Positions 15,346 through 26,560 of a DNA stretch of 44,287 nucleotides are shown here, piece after piece; the stretch's first letter is position 1, and the number at the start of each line of letters is the position of its first letter. Below the pieces are notes generated by a model. The model saw only the letters and a program-made list of their open reading frames with translations. It was not told where the DNA came from and did not search any database. The DNA is from Streptomyces sp. WAC 04229 (lineage in GTDB: Bacteria > Actinomycetota > Actinomycetes > Streptomycetales > Streptomycetaceae), in contig NZ_QHJH01000049.1 in assembly GCF_003947455.1 (NCBI RefSeq), positions 1-44,287 of the forward strand, read 5' to 3'. The translations under genes and the position numbers were made by a program.

Positions 15346-18300
15346 TCACGACCGCGCCGTCACCGCCACCCCCATGACCTCGCGGGCGTGGCGGTTCGGG
15401 ACCATGCCCAGGCGCCAGGCCTGCCAGCCCGACTCCAGCTGGACGCCGCGTTCCAGCAGCAGCTGGTAGGCGTCGACGTACTCGTCGAGCAACGCGTCCC
15501 GCGCCGGGTGCCCGGCCCGGGACAGCTGGGCCAGCTCCTCCTGCGCCACCGCCGTGCCGACCTCCACCCCGCCCGGGGCCGCGTACGGCAGCAGTGTGCA
15601 GCGCAGGAAGCGGGCCCAGTCCTCCCCGCGCCGGTCGCCGTACGCGGCGAACAGGGCGGCGGCCTCGTCGCACAGCCCCAGTGCCTGCGGCGTACGGGCG
15701 TTGCCCGCGTCCACCACCGCCAGCTCCAGGCAGGTCCACGCCTCGCCGTGGCCGACGCCGATGCGCTGGAAGTCGGCGCGCGCGTCCACCAGGAGCTGCC
15801 GGGCGAAACCGGAGTTGCGCAGCGAGCCGGTCTGCGCGGCGCGCTGGTCGCGGGTGACCCGCGCCGAGTGGTGCCGGGCGCAGGCGAGGCCGTACACGTC
15901 CCGCATCCGGGAGAACATGGTGCGGGAGCGTTCCAGCTCGCGCACCGACTGGTCCAGGTCGCCCGTCTCCTCCAGCGCCTGGCCCACGTAGTAGACCGTC
16001 CACGCCTCGCCGCGGGCGTCCTCGTTGTCCCGGTGCCGGGCCGCCGCGCGCCGCAGCTCGTCGACCGCCTCGGAGGCCTCCCCGTCCACCAGCCGGGCCC
16101 GCGCCAGCTGGGTCAGCGCCCAGGCCTCACCGCGGGCGTCCTGGGTCCGGCCGTACAGCTCCAGGGCCGCCCGCAGGTCCGACTCCGCGCGCGGTACGTC
16201 GCCCATGCGCAGGTGCAGCTGCCCGAGCTGGAAGTGGGCCCACGCCTGACCGTGCAGCGACTCGCCCGCCCGGTGCAGCACCAGTGACTCGGTGAGCAGG
16301 TCCATGGCCTCCGCCAGCCGGGCCCGGTCGCGCTGCACCGCCGCCAGCGCGTGCAGCGTCCACGCCCGGTCCGTGTCCAGCTCGGGCGCGGCCTGGAGGT
16401 CGAGCGCCTCCCGCAGCTTCGCCGCCGCGTCGGTCAGGTTGCCCTGGTGGTGCAGCGTGATGCCCAGCGAGCACAGGGCACGGGCCGCGCCCGCGTCGTG
16501 ATGCGCCTCCCGGTACAGGTCGACCACGGAGGCCAGCGTGGTGCGCGCCTTGTCCAGCTCGCCGAGCTGCCGGGCCGCGATGCCGGTGCGCCACTGCACC
16601 GAACGCACCAGCAGCCCCTGGTCCACGGACTGCGCCAGCTCGCTGATCTCACCCAGCCGGTAGAGGTCGCCGCGCAGCAGGCAGTAGTCGCACAGCGCGC
16701 CCAGCAGGTTCAGCACCGCGCCCTGGTCGACGCCCTCCGCGTGTCTGAGCGCCGCCGTGATGAAGCTCGACTCGTCGTCCAGCCAGCGCAGCGCCTCGTC
16801 CAGGGACGTGAAGCCGTACTGCCCGAACTGGTTCGAGCGGGTCGACATGTTGCCGTCGACCAGCCGCAGCACCGAGTCGGCCAGCTCGCCGTAGTTGGCG
16901 ATCAGCCGTTCCTGCGCCGCCGTCCGCTCGCCGGGCTCCTCCTCGTCGGCGAGCCGGGCGCGGGCGAAGGCGCGGACGACGTCGTGCAGCCGGTAGCGGC
17001 TGCCCCGGACGTGGTCGAGCAGGCCCGCCCGGGACAGCGCCGTCAGCTGCTTGGTCGCCTCGGTCTCGTCCGTGGCCAGCAGCGCGGCGGCGGCCGCGGC
17101 CCCCATCGAGGTGCGGCCCGCCAGTGCCAGCCGGCGCAGCAGCCGCCGGGCCGGCTCCGGCTGGTCGGTGTAGCGCAGCCACAGCGCGCGCTCGACCGGC
17201 TCCACCGGCCCGTACGCGCCCAGGTCGGCCGCCAGGGCGCGCGGCGAGCGCGGGCCGAGCGACGACCCGGCGACCCGCAGCGCCAGCGGCAGCCCGCCGC
17301 ACAGCTCCCGGATCCGGTCGCCGGCTTCGGCGTCGTACGGCCCCGAGGCGTCCTGTGCGGCGGCGCCCAGCAGCTCCTCGGCGCCCGCCGCGTCCAGCGC
17401 CTCGACCGGCAGCGCGTACACGTGCGCGGGCAGGTCCGGCGGCAGTGCCAGCGGCTTCCGCGAGGTGACCAGCACCAGGCTGTCGGACCGCTCCGGCACC
17501 AGGGTGCGCACCTGCTCGGGGTCCGCGGCGTCGTCCAGGACCACGGTGACCGGTACGCCCGTCAGATGCTGGTGGTACAGCTCGCTCAGCCGCTTGACCT
17601 GCTGGTCCGCGGAGGAACGCTCGCGGAAGAGCAGCTGTTCGCGCGGCGCCCCGAGCCGGTTGAGCAGATGCAGCAGGGCGTCCCGGGTGTTGAGCGGCGC
17701 CTCGCCCCCCGACGCGGCGCCGTCGCCGCGCAGGTCGACCAGGCAGGCCCCGCGGAAGTAGTCGCGCAGGTCGTGGACGGCGCGCACCGCGAGCGTCGTA
17801 CGGCCGCTGCCGGGCGCCCCGTGCAGCACCACCACCGTCGGCTTCGTCTCGGTGCTCGCGCGGGCCGCCTGCACCCACTGCCGCAGCTGGGCCATCTCCC
17901 GCCTGCGGCCGGCGAACGCCGCTCCCGGCTCGGGCAGTTGACCGAACGACTGCTCCAGCGCGCTGCGCCCCCGGGCCGCCGCGCTCTTGTCGGCGCCCCG
18001 CAGTTTCGGGCCGGTCTTGGCCGGAGCGGTGGACGCGGCGAGCATCCGCTGCTGGTCCAGGAAGGGCCGGATGCCGCGCACTTCCAGGGCGGTGAGCCAC
18101 TGCAGCCGCAGCTGCTCGGGCCCGCCGGGCTGGCTGACGGCACCGGCACGGTGGTGGGCGGCCGGCAGGTGGGACCCGACCACCTTCAGCACGGTCGCCG
18201 CGGCGCCGACGACGCCGACGGCCACGCCCGCGCCCACCGCGGTGCCGGTGCCGGTGCCGAGCGCCACGTCGGCCACCACCGCGGCGACCGCCGCGACGGC

Positions 18301-18555
18301 GGCGACCAGCAAGGGGGTGCCGGCGCCCTCACGGGCGTACCGCTGCCGGAAGGTGAGCTGGCCGGCCGCCGCCTCGTCGAGGGCTCGGGTGTAGGCGTCG
18401 TACTCCTCGGCGGACGTGCCCGCCATCGCGTCCAGTGCCGCACGGGCCCGGGAGAGCAGCACGTTCCCGTCCGTACGTCCGCCCGAACGCCGTACCTCCT
18501 CCTCCACGGCCCGCCTCAGCAGTCCCTCGGCCTCTGCACGATGACTGTCCCGCAT
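15346..18555 (-). CDS. membrane-anchored STAND (NB-ARC) ATPase with TPR repeats
   Basis: A 1069-aa protein. Order of parts: a short helical N-terminus (1-75); two hydrophobic segments at about 80-100 and 103-127 that should insert in the membrane; a linker; and an NB-ARC-type NTPase from about 213. The P-loop GAPGSGRTT is at 246-254 and Walker B VTVVLDDA at 336-343. LVTSRKPLALP and GGLPLALRVAGSSL follow, as in AfsR-like proteins, then a winged-helix region and about ten TPR-like repeats to the end. The P-loop Lys is replaced by Arg252. There is no SARP DNA-binding domain. ATG 18555 has GGAGGGG upstream; a longer open frame to 18909 is non-homologous. Confidence 0.88.
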   Translation of the reverse strand: MRDSHRAEAEGLLRRAVEEEVRRSGGRTDGNVLLSRARAALDAMAGTSAEEYDAYTRALDEAAAGQLTFRQRYAREGAGTPLLVAAVAAVAAVVADVALGTGTGTAVGAGVAVGVVGAAATVLKVVGSHLPAAHHRAGAVSQPGGPEQLRLQWLTALEVRGIRPFLDQQRMLAASTAPAKTGPKLRGADKSAAARGRSALEQSFGQLPEPGAAFAGRRREMAQLRQWVQAARASTETKPTVVVLHGAPGSGRTTLAVRAVHDLRDYFRGACLVDLRGDGAASGGEAPLNTRDALLHLLNRLGAPREQLLFRERSSADQQVKRLSELYHQHLTGVPVTVVLDDAADPEQVRTLVPERSDSLVLVTSRKPLALPPDLPAHVYALPVEALDAAGAEELLGAAAQDASGPYDAEAGDRIRELCGGLPLALRVAGSSLGPRSPRALAADLGAYGPVEPVERALWLRYTDQPEPARRLLRRLALAGRTSMGAAAAAALLATDETEATKQLTALSRAGLLDHVRGSRYRLHDVVRAFARARLADEEEPGERTAAQERLIANYGELADSVLRLVDGNMSTRSNQFGQYGFTSLDEALRWLDDESSFITAALRHAEGVDQGAVLNLLGALCDYCLLRGDLYRLGEISELAQSVDQGLLVRSVQWRTGIAARQLGELDKARTTLASVVDLYREAHHDAGAARALCSLGITLHHQGNLTDAAAKLREALDLQAAPELDTDRAWTLHALAAVQRDRARLAEAMDLLTESLVLHRAGESLHGQAWAHFQLGQLHLRMGDVPRAESDLRAALELYGRTQDARGEAWALTQLARARLVDGEASEAVDELRRAAARHRDNEDARGEAWTVYYVGQALEETGDLDQSVRELERSRTMFSRMRDVYGLACARHHSARVTRDQRAAQTGSLRNSGFARQLLVDARADFQRIGVGHGEAWTCLELAVVDAGNARTPQALGLCDEAAALFAAYGDRRGEDWARFLRCTLLPYAAPGGVEVGTAVAQEELAQLSRAGHPARDALLDEYVDAYQLLLERGVQLESGWQAWRLGMVPNRHAREVMGVAVTARS

Positions 18556-18665
18556 GTCGCGCCCCCTCCGGCGGCATCCGCGTCCTCCCGGGTGCCCCGG
18601 TGGTGACCCAGGAGCCCCAGGGACCCTCCCGGCCCCATCCCCGGGTCCTTCCCAGGTTGTGCGTG

Positions 18666-18671
18666 GGTCAA
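18666..18671 (-). promoter_or_regulatory. possible -35 box upstream of STAND ATPase
   Basis: TTGACC on the minus strand, about 110 bp before the ATPase start. No convincing -10 lies at 16-18 nt. The 308 bp between 18555 and 18864 hold no gene I can support. Confidence 0.2.
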
Positions 18672-18863
18672 GTGTGCTGCGTTGGGGAGAGCCTGGGGAG
18701 AGGCCCGTACGAGGTGGGGCGGTACGGCGCGGCGGCGGGCGCGCCCGGCAGGCGTCGTAGTGGGCGGCGAGTGCGGAACACGAGTGGGACTCGTACACGC
18801 GCGTATGAATGCCCGGAGGTCCACGCCTGGACGTCTCGACCGCGCGCGTCGTCAGCGGACCCC

Positions 18864-19280
18864 TCAGGAATGCGGAGCGCCACCGTCCGCCGCCAGACGC
18901 GTGAGCCACTCACGCAGCAGGTGCTGCTCGGCCTCGGTCAGGACGTCCGCGTCGCCGGGGAGGGCGGCGCGCAGCGCACGGGCTGCCGCGGCGGAGCCGG
19001 ACTCCGCGGCGGGGACCGTCGGTTCGGCGCGTGTGACGGCCGCGACCATGGACTCGCGCAGGACGGTCAACAGTGCCGGGTTGCGGCGGTCCGCGGGGGT
19101 GGAGTGCCAGGTGGTGACCGCCCCCTGGCCGGTCGCCCGGATGATCTGGGCCGCCAGTTCCTCGTCGACCCGCAGCCAGCCTCCGGCCGCCAGCCGCCGC
19201 ACCCGCCCGTGGAGGATCTCCAGGCCCGCGCGGTGTGCCGCGTCCGATCCCCGGCCCGCGGCCCGGTTCATCACCGCGAA
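18864..19280 (-). pseudogene. C-terminal remnant of a TetR family regulator
   Basis: The minus-strand reading from about 19280 gives FAVMNRAAGRGSDAAHRAG, then LEILHGRVRRLAAGGWLRVDEELAAQIIRATGQGAVTTWHSTP. This resembles the ligand-binding half of TetR regulators. No helix-turn-helix is present: the frame upstream of 19280 becomes antisense to the NmrA remnant. About 138 codons remain, so the N-terminal DNA-binding half and the promoter are gone. See the neighbouring remnant on the other strand, truncated at the same point. Confidence 0.7.
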
Positions 19281-19633
19281 CAAGCCACGACGACCTCGCC
19301 GAGGCCACGGCGGCCATCCTCCTCGAAGAGGGACGCTTCGAGGGTCCCACCCCACCGCTCACCGGCCCGGCGGCGCTCGACTTCGACACCGTCGCCGAGA
19401 TCGCGTCCCGGGCCACCGGGCGGCCCCTCACCCGCACGGTCGTCCCCGACGACGCCTACCGCGAGCAGGTCCTGGCGCACGGCGCCCCGGCCCCGATCGC
19501 CGACCTGATGCTGAGCATCTTCGCCGCGGCGCGCAACGGCGAGTTCACCGCCGTCGACCCGACGCTGGCCGAACTCGTAGGACGAGAGCCCGCCGCCTTC
19601 CGCACCCAGCTGGAGCGTGCCTGGGCCGAGTAG
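19280..19633 (+). pseudogene. C-terminal remnant of an NmrA-type NAD(P)-binding protein
   Basis: From 19280 the plus strand encodes TSHDDLAEATAAILLEEGRFEG, then a block from TPPLTGPAALDFDTVAEIASRATGRP to FRTQLERAWAE. This matches the C-terminal half of NmrA/quinone-oxidoreductase-type proteins, in which S-H-D-D/VSRDDLAEA is the usual mid-protein motif. The Rossmann GxxGxxG half is absent, and the sequence just upstream belongs to the TetR remnant on the other strand. About 117 codons survive. A start at upstream in-frame codons cannot give a functional enzyme. Confidence 0.75.
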
Positions 19634-19642
19634 ACCCATGGC

Positions 19643-20821
19643 TCACGTGGTCGGAGCGCGGGTGGCGGACTCGATCAGATGGTCCACGACGTCGGTGATC
19701 CGGTGTCGCTCCCGGTAGGCCCGCCGCTGCCGGTCGGCGCCGTTCCCGCCCGTGTCCAGGCGGGTGCGCGCCTCTCTCAGGAGCATCGACTCCGCTCGGT
19801 CCAAGGTGGGCAGGACCGTTTCCCAGAGCCGGTCGAGATGGGAGGCGGTGGATTCCAGGCGGTTCGTGCGCAGGTCGAGGCTGTGGCCGGCCAGGCCGTC
19901 ACGGGCCGCACGCCAGCATGCCGCCCGCAGCACCTCCGGCTCGGGACGCTGCGCCTGCTGGTCACGTCCCGGTCCGGACAGCCAGTGGACGGCCAGCCCC
20001 CTGACGGCCGCGGCGAGCAGCAGGGTGTCGTGGACGGTGTGGCAGGCGTCGGCGACGCGGATCTCGAGGGTGGGCACGTGGTGGGAGGGGCGGATGTCCC
20101 AGTACAGGCCACCGCGGTCCATCACCGATCCGGTGGCCATCAGGCTGCTGACGAGGTCCTCGAAGTGGCTGGGCGACTCGAGGTACGGGGGTGGTCCGGC
20201 CACCGGCCAGCGCCACCGGGTCAGGGTGCGCCAGCTGGCGTATCCGGTGTCCTGGGCGTCCCAGTAGGGCGAGTTGGCGGTCAGGGCGATGAGCGCGGGC
20301 AGCCGGCAGCGCAGGTGGTTGCTCAGGCGCAGCGCGGTCGCCAGGTCGGGCACGCCGATGTGCACGTGGCAGGCGCACGCGGTCTGCTCGTGGTCCAGGG
20401 CGCGGAAGGTGGCGGAGCTCCGGGCGTAACGAGGGCCCGGGGTCAGGGGCGGCGGGGTGTGCTGGCCCAGGACGGGGGTGCCGCTGGAGACGGCGCGCAG
20501 ACCGAGCCTTCCCGCCGCCTCCGCCACCGCACGGCGCGCGGCGGACAGCTGGTCGCCGAGGTCGGTCAGGCTGGTGTGCGGGTCGGTGCGGATCTCGACC
20601 TGGTAGCGCGTGAGTTCGGTGGTGACCCGGTCGCCCAGTTCGGCGCCCGTCAGTGCGACGACCTTGTCGGCCTTCGCGCTCAGGTGCCGGGTCACCGGGT
20701 CGACCAGCAGATACTCCTCCTCGATCCCGACGGTGAGCGGTACCGGTCCGCGCGCGGCCCGGCGGCGGGCGGCATCGGCGGTCGCCCGAGCGGTGCCCTG
20801 TGGCCACTTGTCGCTCTTCAT
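19643..20821 (-). CDS. YbdK-type carboxylate-amine ligase (GCS2 family)
   Basis: A 392-aa member of the glutamate-cysteine ligase type 2 family. The N-terminal TVGIEEEYLLVDP motif supplies the metal-binding glutamates. RYQVEIRTDP, CACHVHIGVPD and GLYWDIRPSHHVPTLEIRVADA are the other conserved blocks. E. coli YbdK has weak glutamate-cysteine ligase activity, and in mycothiol-using bacteria such proteins probably ligate other amines. Its start is 71 bp from the divergent flavoprotein gene, so the two may share control. Substrate unknown. Confidence 0.9.
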   Translation of the reverse strand: MKSDKWPQGTARATADAARRRAARGPVPLTVGIEEEYLLVDPVTRHLSAKADKVVALTGAELGDRVTTELTRYQVEIRTDPHTSLTDLGDQLSAARRAVAEAAGRLGLRAVSSGTPVLGQHTPPPLTPGPRYARSSATFRALDHEQTACACHVHIGVPDLATALRLSNHLRCRLPALIALTANSPYWDAQDTGYASWRTLTRWRWPVAGPPPYLESPSHFEDLVSSLMATGSVMDRGGLYWDIRPSHHVPTLEIRVADACHTVHDTLLLAAAVRGLAVHWLSGPGRDQQAQRPEPEVLRAACWRAARDGLAGHSLDLRTNRLESTASHLDRLWETVLPTLDRAESMLLREARTRLDTGGNGADRQRRAYRERHRITDVVDHLIESATRAPTT

Positions 20822-20892
20822 GGTGAACAGACTGACACGTAGAGTGAGCCGAGACTCCGTTGATCGCCCATCGACCCGTCTGGGGGAAGTGC

Positions 20893-22278
20893 GTGCGGGA
20901 GGAAACCCAGGTACTCGTCGTCGGCGGCGGCCCGGCGGGATCGACCGCCGCCTCCTTTCTGGCCCGGCAAGGCATCGCGGTCACCCTGCTCGAGAAGGAC
21001 CGGTTCCCCCGCTACCACGTCGGCGAGTCCCTTCTCCCCTCCCTGCTCCCGCTGTTGGACGCCATGGGGGCACGCGAGGCCGTCGAACGGCACGGCTTCG
21101 TCCGCAAGACGGGGGCCTTCTACGGCTGGGGCGGCCGGCAGTGGTCGCTGGGCTTCGACGAGCCCGGCCGGCCCGCCCCGTACAGCTTCCAGGTCGTCCG
21201 TTCGCAGTTCGACGAGCTTCTGCTGCGTCACGCGCAGCGGCAGGGAGCCGACGTCCGCGAGGCCACCTCCGTACGGCGCATCCACCTCACGGACGGCACG
21301 GCGCGGGCGGCCACCTGGACCACCGGCGACGGACACCGCGGCGAGATCGCCTTCCAGCACCTCGTCGACGCCTCCGGCCGCGCCGGAGTACTGGCCACCC
21401 GTCACCTCGGCAGCCGCCGCTTCCACGACGTCTTCCGCAACGTGGCCGCATGGGGCTACTGGCGAGACGCCCCACCCCTTCCCGAGGCACCCCAGGGGGC
21501 GATCGGCGTCTTCTCCCTGCCGGACCACGGCTGGCTGTGGGCCATCCCGCTGCACGACGGCACCCTCAGCGTCGGCCTGGTCACCGACAAGCACTCCTTC
21601 AAGCAGGCACGACGGCACACCGGCTCCACCGAAGCGGCCTACCACCAGGGCCTCACCCAGTGCCCGCTGCTCGCCCGCGTCCTGCGCGGGGCACGCCTGG
21701 TCTCGGAGCTGAAGGTCGAAAGCGACTACTCCTACGTCGCCGAGCGCTTCAGCGGCCCCGGCTACTTCCTCGCCGGTGATGCCGCCTGCTTCCTGGACCC
21801 ACTGCTGTCGACCGGGGTCCACCTGGCCATGTACAGCGCCACCCTCAGTGCCGCCTGCACCGCCGGACTGCTGCGCGGAGACGTCGAGACCGATGCCGCC
21901 CACACCTTCTACGACACCGCCTACCGGCACGCCTACGAACGCCTCCTCATCCTGGTCAGCGCCTTCTACCGCATCCACGACGGCCGCAACTCGTACTTCC
22001 GCCGGGCACAGGCCCTCAGCCACCGCGACCAGGACCGACTGCGTCTGCACGAGTCCTTCCTGAACATCGTCACCGGCCTCGACGACCTGCACGACGCACA
22101 GCAGGACGCCGCGTCCCTGCTGCAGCGGCGACTCGCCCGGCCGCGCACCGGACGGCAGCACGGACTGGGCGGCCACGGCACCAGCGACATGGTGCCCCTG
22201 CCCACCACCGCCGACCGCGCCGCGGGAGGCCTCTACCTGACCCTCGACCCCCATCCCCGACTCCTGTCCGCGCCCTGA
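20893..22278 (+). CDS. FAD-dependent halogenase-like oxidoreductase
   Basis: A 461-aa flavoprotein. The FAD motif GGGPAGSTAA is at 11-20, and RFPRYHVGESLLPS at 38-51 is typical of the flavin-dependent halogenase/geranylgeranyl-reductase superfamily. Halogenase-type marks are GWLWAIP at 213-219 (matching WxWxIP), FLDPLLSTG at 300-308 (matching Fx.Px.Sx.G) and a lysine at 72 in RKTGAFYGWG, at the place of the catalytic lysine in phenol-type halogenases. The GTG at 20893 has GGGGGAAG 4 nt upstream. There is no visible polyketide or peptide-synthetase partner. Hydroxylase or reductase activity remains possible. Confidence 0.85.
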   Translation: MREETQVLVVGGGPAGSTAASFLARQGIAVTLLEKDRFPRYHVGESLLPSLLPLLDAMGAREAVERHGFVRKTGAFYGWGGRQWSLGFDEPGRPAPYSFQVVRSQFDELLLRHAQRQGADVREATSVRRIHLTDGTARAATWTTGDGHRGEIAFQHLVDASGRAGVLATRHLGSRRFHDVFRNVAAWGYWRDAPPLPEAPQGAIGVFSLPDHGWLWAIPLHDGTLSVGLVTDKHSFKQARRHTGSTEAAYHQGLTQCPLLARVLRGARLVSELKVESDYSYVAERFSGPGYFLAGDAACFLDPLLSTGVHLAMYSATLSAACTAGLLRGDVETDAAHTFYDTAYRHAYERLLILVSAFYRIHDGRNSYFRRAQALSHRDQDRLRLHESFLNIVTGLDDLHDAQQDAASLLQRRLARPRTGRQHGLGGHGTSDMVPLPTTADRAAGGLYLTLDPHPRLLSAP

Positions 22279-22375
22279 CCGGAACGTGCCGGCCCGCTCG
22301 TGGCCGACACGTCCGAACGGTCCTTCCGCGGAAGTCGATCTCGCATCCTGGGCCGGACTCCCCGATCATGCGACG

Positions 22376-24412
<2,037 letters not shown>

Positions 24413-24589
24413 GGCGGCCCGTGCGGGGGTAGACCAAGGGTGGCGGGCGGACGCGTCCGGGCCCGCGGCGGGGCGGGCCGATCCGACCGACGTCGCGTCC
24501 GCCATGAACCTTTCGGCTCCGGCCGCCGTCTTCGGCATCGGTGCGGACCGCATCGAGATCCGCCGAATCCAGCCCTCCGGAGCCGCCCG

Positions 24590-25792
24590 ATGAGCCACGA
24601 GTCCACCGTCCCCGGCGCGTTGGGCCGTCCGGCCGTACGTCCCTCGAAGCCGCCCGCGGTGCCGCCCGAGCCGGCCGCCGTCACCATCGTCGTACCGACC
24701 TTCAACGAGTCGGGGAACATACGGCAGCTGCTGCGGCGGACGGCCGAGTCGGTGCCGGCCCGGCTGCCCTGCGAAGTCGTCTTCGTGGACGACTCCACCG
24801 ACGACACCCCGGACGTGATCCGCGCGGCGGCGCCCGACTGCCCCTTCCCGGTCACCGTGCTGCACCGGGACGAGCCGGTCGGCGGGCTGGGCGGCGCCGT
24901 CGTCGAGGGCATACGGGCGGCCGGGGCGGACTGGATCGTCGTCATGGACGGCGACTGCCAGCACCCGCCCTCGCTGGTGCCGGAACTGGTCGCCACCGGT
25001 GAGCGGACGAAGGCCGGGCTCGTCGTCGCCTCCCGCTACACGCGGGGCGGCAGCCGCGCGGGCCTGGCCGGCGGCTACCGGGTGGCGGTCTCGCGGGCGG
25101 CGACCTGGCTGACCAAGGCGCTCTTCCCGCGCCGGCTGCGGGGCATCAGCGACCCGATGAGCGGCTTCTTCGCGATCCGCCGCGCCGAGGTGACCGCCGA
25201 CGCGCTCAAGCCGCTCGGCTACAAGATCCTGCTGGAACTGGCCGTCCGCGACCGCCCCGGCACGGTCGCCGAGGTGCCGTTCGTCTTCGAGGAGCGGTTC
25301 GCCGGGGAGTCCAAGTCCACCGCGCGGGAAGGGCTGCGCTTCCTGCGCCATCTGGTCGGACTGCGCACCGCCGCGCCGCTGGCCCGCATGATCGTGTTCG
25401 GATTGATCGGGCTGAGCGGCTTCGTGCCCAACCTGGCCGCCCTGTGGGCGCTGACGGCGGCCGGGATGCACTACCTGCCGGCCGAGATCGTCGCCAACCA
25501 GTTCGGCGTGGCCTGGAACTTCCTGCTGCTGGAGCGGCTGCTCTTCCACGACCGGCGACGGCACCGGCACTGGGCCGACCGCACCCTGCGCTTCGCCCTG
25601 ATCGCCAACGCCGACCTGGTGCTGCGCATCCCGCTGATCGCCCTGCTCGTCGCCCAGTTCGGCCTCGCCGTACTGCCGGCCACCGCCCTGGCCCTGGTCA
25701 TCACCTTCGTCCTGCGCTTCGCCGGCACGGAGGCGCTCGTCTACCTCCCGCGAAGGCGCCGCGGCGACCGGCACCCCCGCCAGGTGTCCTGA
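24590..25792 (+). CDS. polyprenol-phosphate glycosyltransferase with GtrA domain
   Basis: A 400-aa fusion. Residues about 28-250 are a GT2 (DPM1-like) domain with VTIVVPTFNESGNI, the VVFVDDSTDDT strand and the DGDCQHPP metal motif. It transfers a sugar from a nucleotide to a polyprenyl phosphate. After a basic linker the C-terminal about 130 residues form four membrane helices of the GtrA type (MIVFGLIGLSGFVPNLAALW...ALALVITFVLRFAGTEAL). Such proteins flip or supply lipid-linked sugars for surface glycosylation. GGAG lies 8-9 nt before ATG 24590. Its stop is 4 nt from the convergent next gene. The specific sugar is not determinable. Confidence 0.92.
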   Translation: MSHESTVPGALGRPAVRPSKPPAVPPEPAAVTIVVPTFNESGNIRQLLRRTAESVPARLPCEVVFVDDSTDDTPDVIRAAAPDCPFPVTVLHRDEPVGGLGGAVVEGIRAAGADWIVVMDGDCQHPPSLVPELVATGERTKAGLVVASRYTRGGSRAGLAGGYRVAVSRAATWLTKALFPRRLRGISDPMSGFFAIRRAEVTADALKPLGYKILLELAVRDRPGTVAEVPFVFEERFAGESKSTAREGLRFLRHLVGLRTAAPLARMIVFGLIGLSGFVPNLAALWALTAAGMHYLPAEIVANQFGVAWNFLLLERLLFHDRRRHRHWADRTLRFALIANADLVLRIPLIALLVAQFGLAVLPATALALVITFVLRFAGTEALVYLPRRRRGDRHPRQVS

Positions 25793-25796
25793 CCCG

Positions 25797-26531
25797 CTAG
25801 GCCCCGTCCCGCCCGGCGTCCGTGAGGGCCCGTGCCACGATCGCCTCCAGCTGGTCGTGGTGGGCGCCCTTCCAGTACGCGCGGCCGCAGTCGCCGCACC
25901 GAGCGAACACGTCGTACGACCGCTCGGTGCCGCCCTTGAGCTGGTCGGCCACCTCGGCCTTGGTGGCCGGCGCCAGGGGGCCGTTGCACGCGGTGCACCG
26001 GGTCCACGGGCGCAGTTCGGGCCGGAACCGGGCCAGGACCTCACGGAGCTGTTCCTCGGGGCGGGTGCTGTAGACGTAGGCACCGGCCCACAGCTCGCGG
26101 CGGCGCAGCAGGCCCCGGTCGCGGCTGAGCATGACCCGCCGCTCGGCCGCCGAGAGGGAGGCGAGGGCCGGGTCGCCGAGGTCCGCCGACTGGTACGTCG
26201 TGTCCACGCCGAGCAGCCGCAAGCGGCGGGCGAGCGTGCCGAGGTGGACGTCGAGCAGGAAGCGCAGGGGAGCGCCGGGTACCTCCTGGGGGTGCGCGAC
26301 GGCCCGGACGCGCACCGACTCGCCGCCCGTGGGGACGTGTCCGGCCGGAACCTCGCGGCCGTCGACGAGGAGGGCGCCGACCTCGGTCAGCGGGACGCCG
26401 AGGGACTCGACGACGTGCCCGAGGGTGGAGACCCCGTCGGCGGTGGCGCGGGCGACCCCGGTGGGGCGGGCGCGCGGCACGAACAGGTGCAGTTCGGGAG
26501 GGAACTCGACGTGGATCTCGGGACCGTTCAC
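25797..26531 (-). CDS. Ub-Mut7-C domain protein (putative RNase)
   Basis: A 244-aa protein. The N-terminal about 85 residues (IHVEFPPELHLFVPRARP...VLVDG-type beta-grasp) match the ubiquitin-like domain found fused to Mut7-C. From about residue 90, RFLLDVHLGTLARRLRLLGVDTTYQ and LSRDRGLLRRR match the Mut7-C PIN-like nuclease core with conserved Asp. The C-terminus carries a zinc ribbon with two Cys pairs (CTACNGPL and CGDCGRAYW). GTG 26531 has GAGGAAGG about 7 nt upstream. It lies 29 bp downstream of the PAQR gene on the same strand and probably shares its transcript. Confidence 0.92.
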   Translation of the reverse strand: MNGPEIHVEFPPELHLFVPRARPTGVARATADGVSTLGHVVESLGVPLTEVGALLVDGREVPAGHVPTGGESVRVRAVAHPQEVPGAPLRFLLDVHLGTLARRLRLLGVDTTYQSADLGDPALASLSAAERRVMLSRDRGLLRRRELWAGAYVYSTRPEEQLREVLARFRPELRPWTRCTACNGPLAPATKAEVADQLKGGTERSYDVFARCGDCGRAYWKGAHHDQLEAIVARALTDAGRDGA

Positions 26532-26560
26532 CCGGTGGCCTTCCTCGTGCCGCCGGCCGC

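Noticed and set aside
18556..18909. 118-codon N-terminal extension of the STAND ATPase
   Set aside because: It is proline/arginine-rich without structure, while the ATG at 18555 has a strong GGAGGGG ribosome site.
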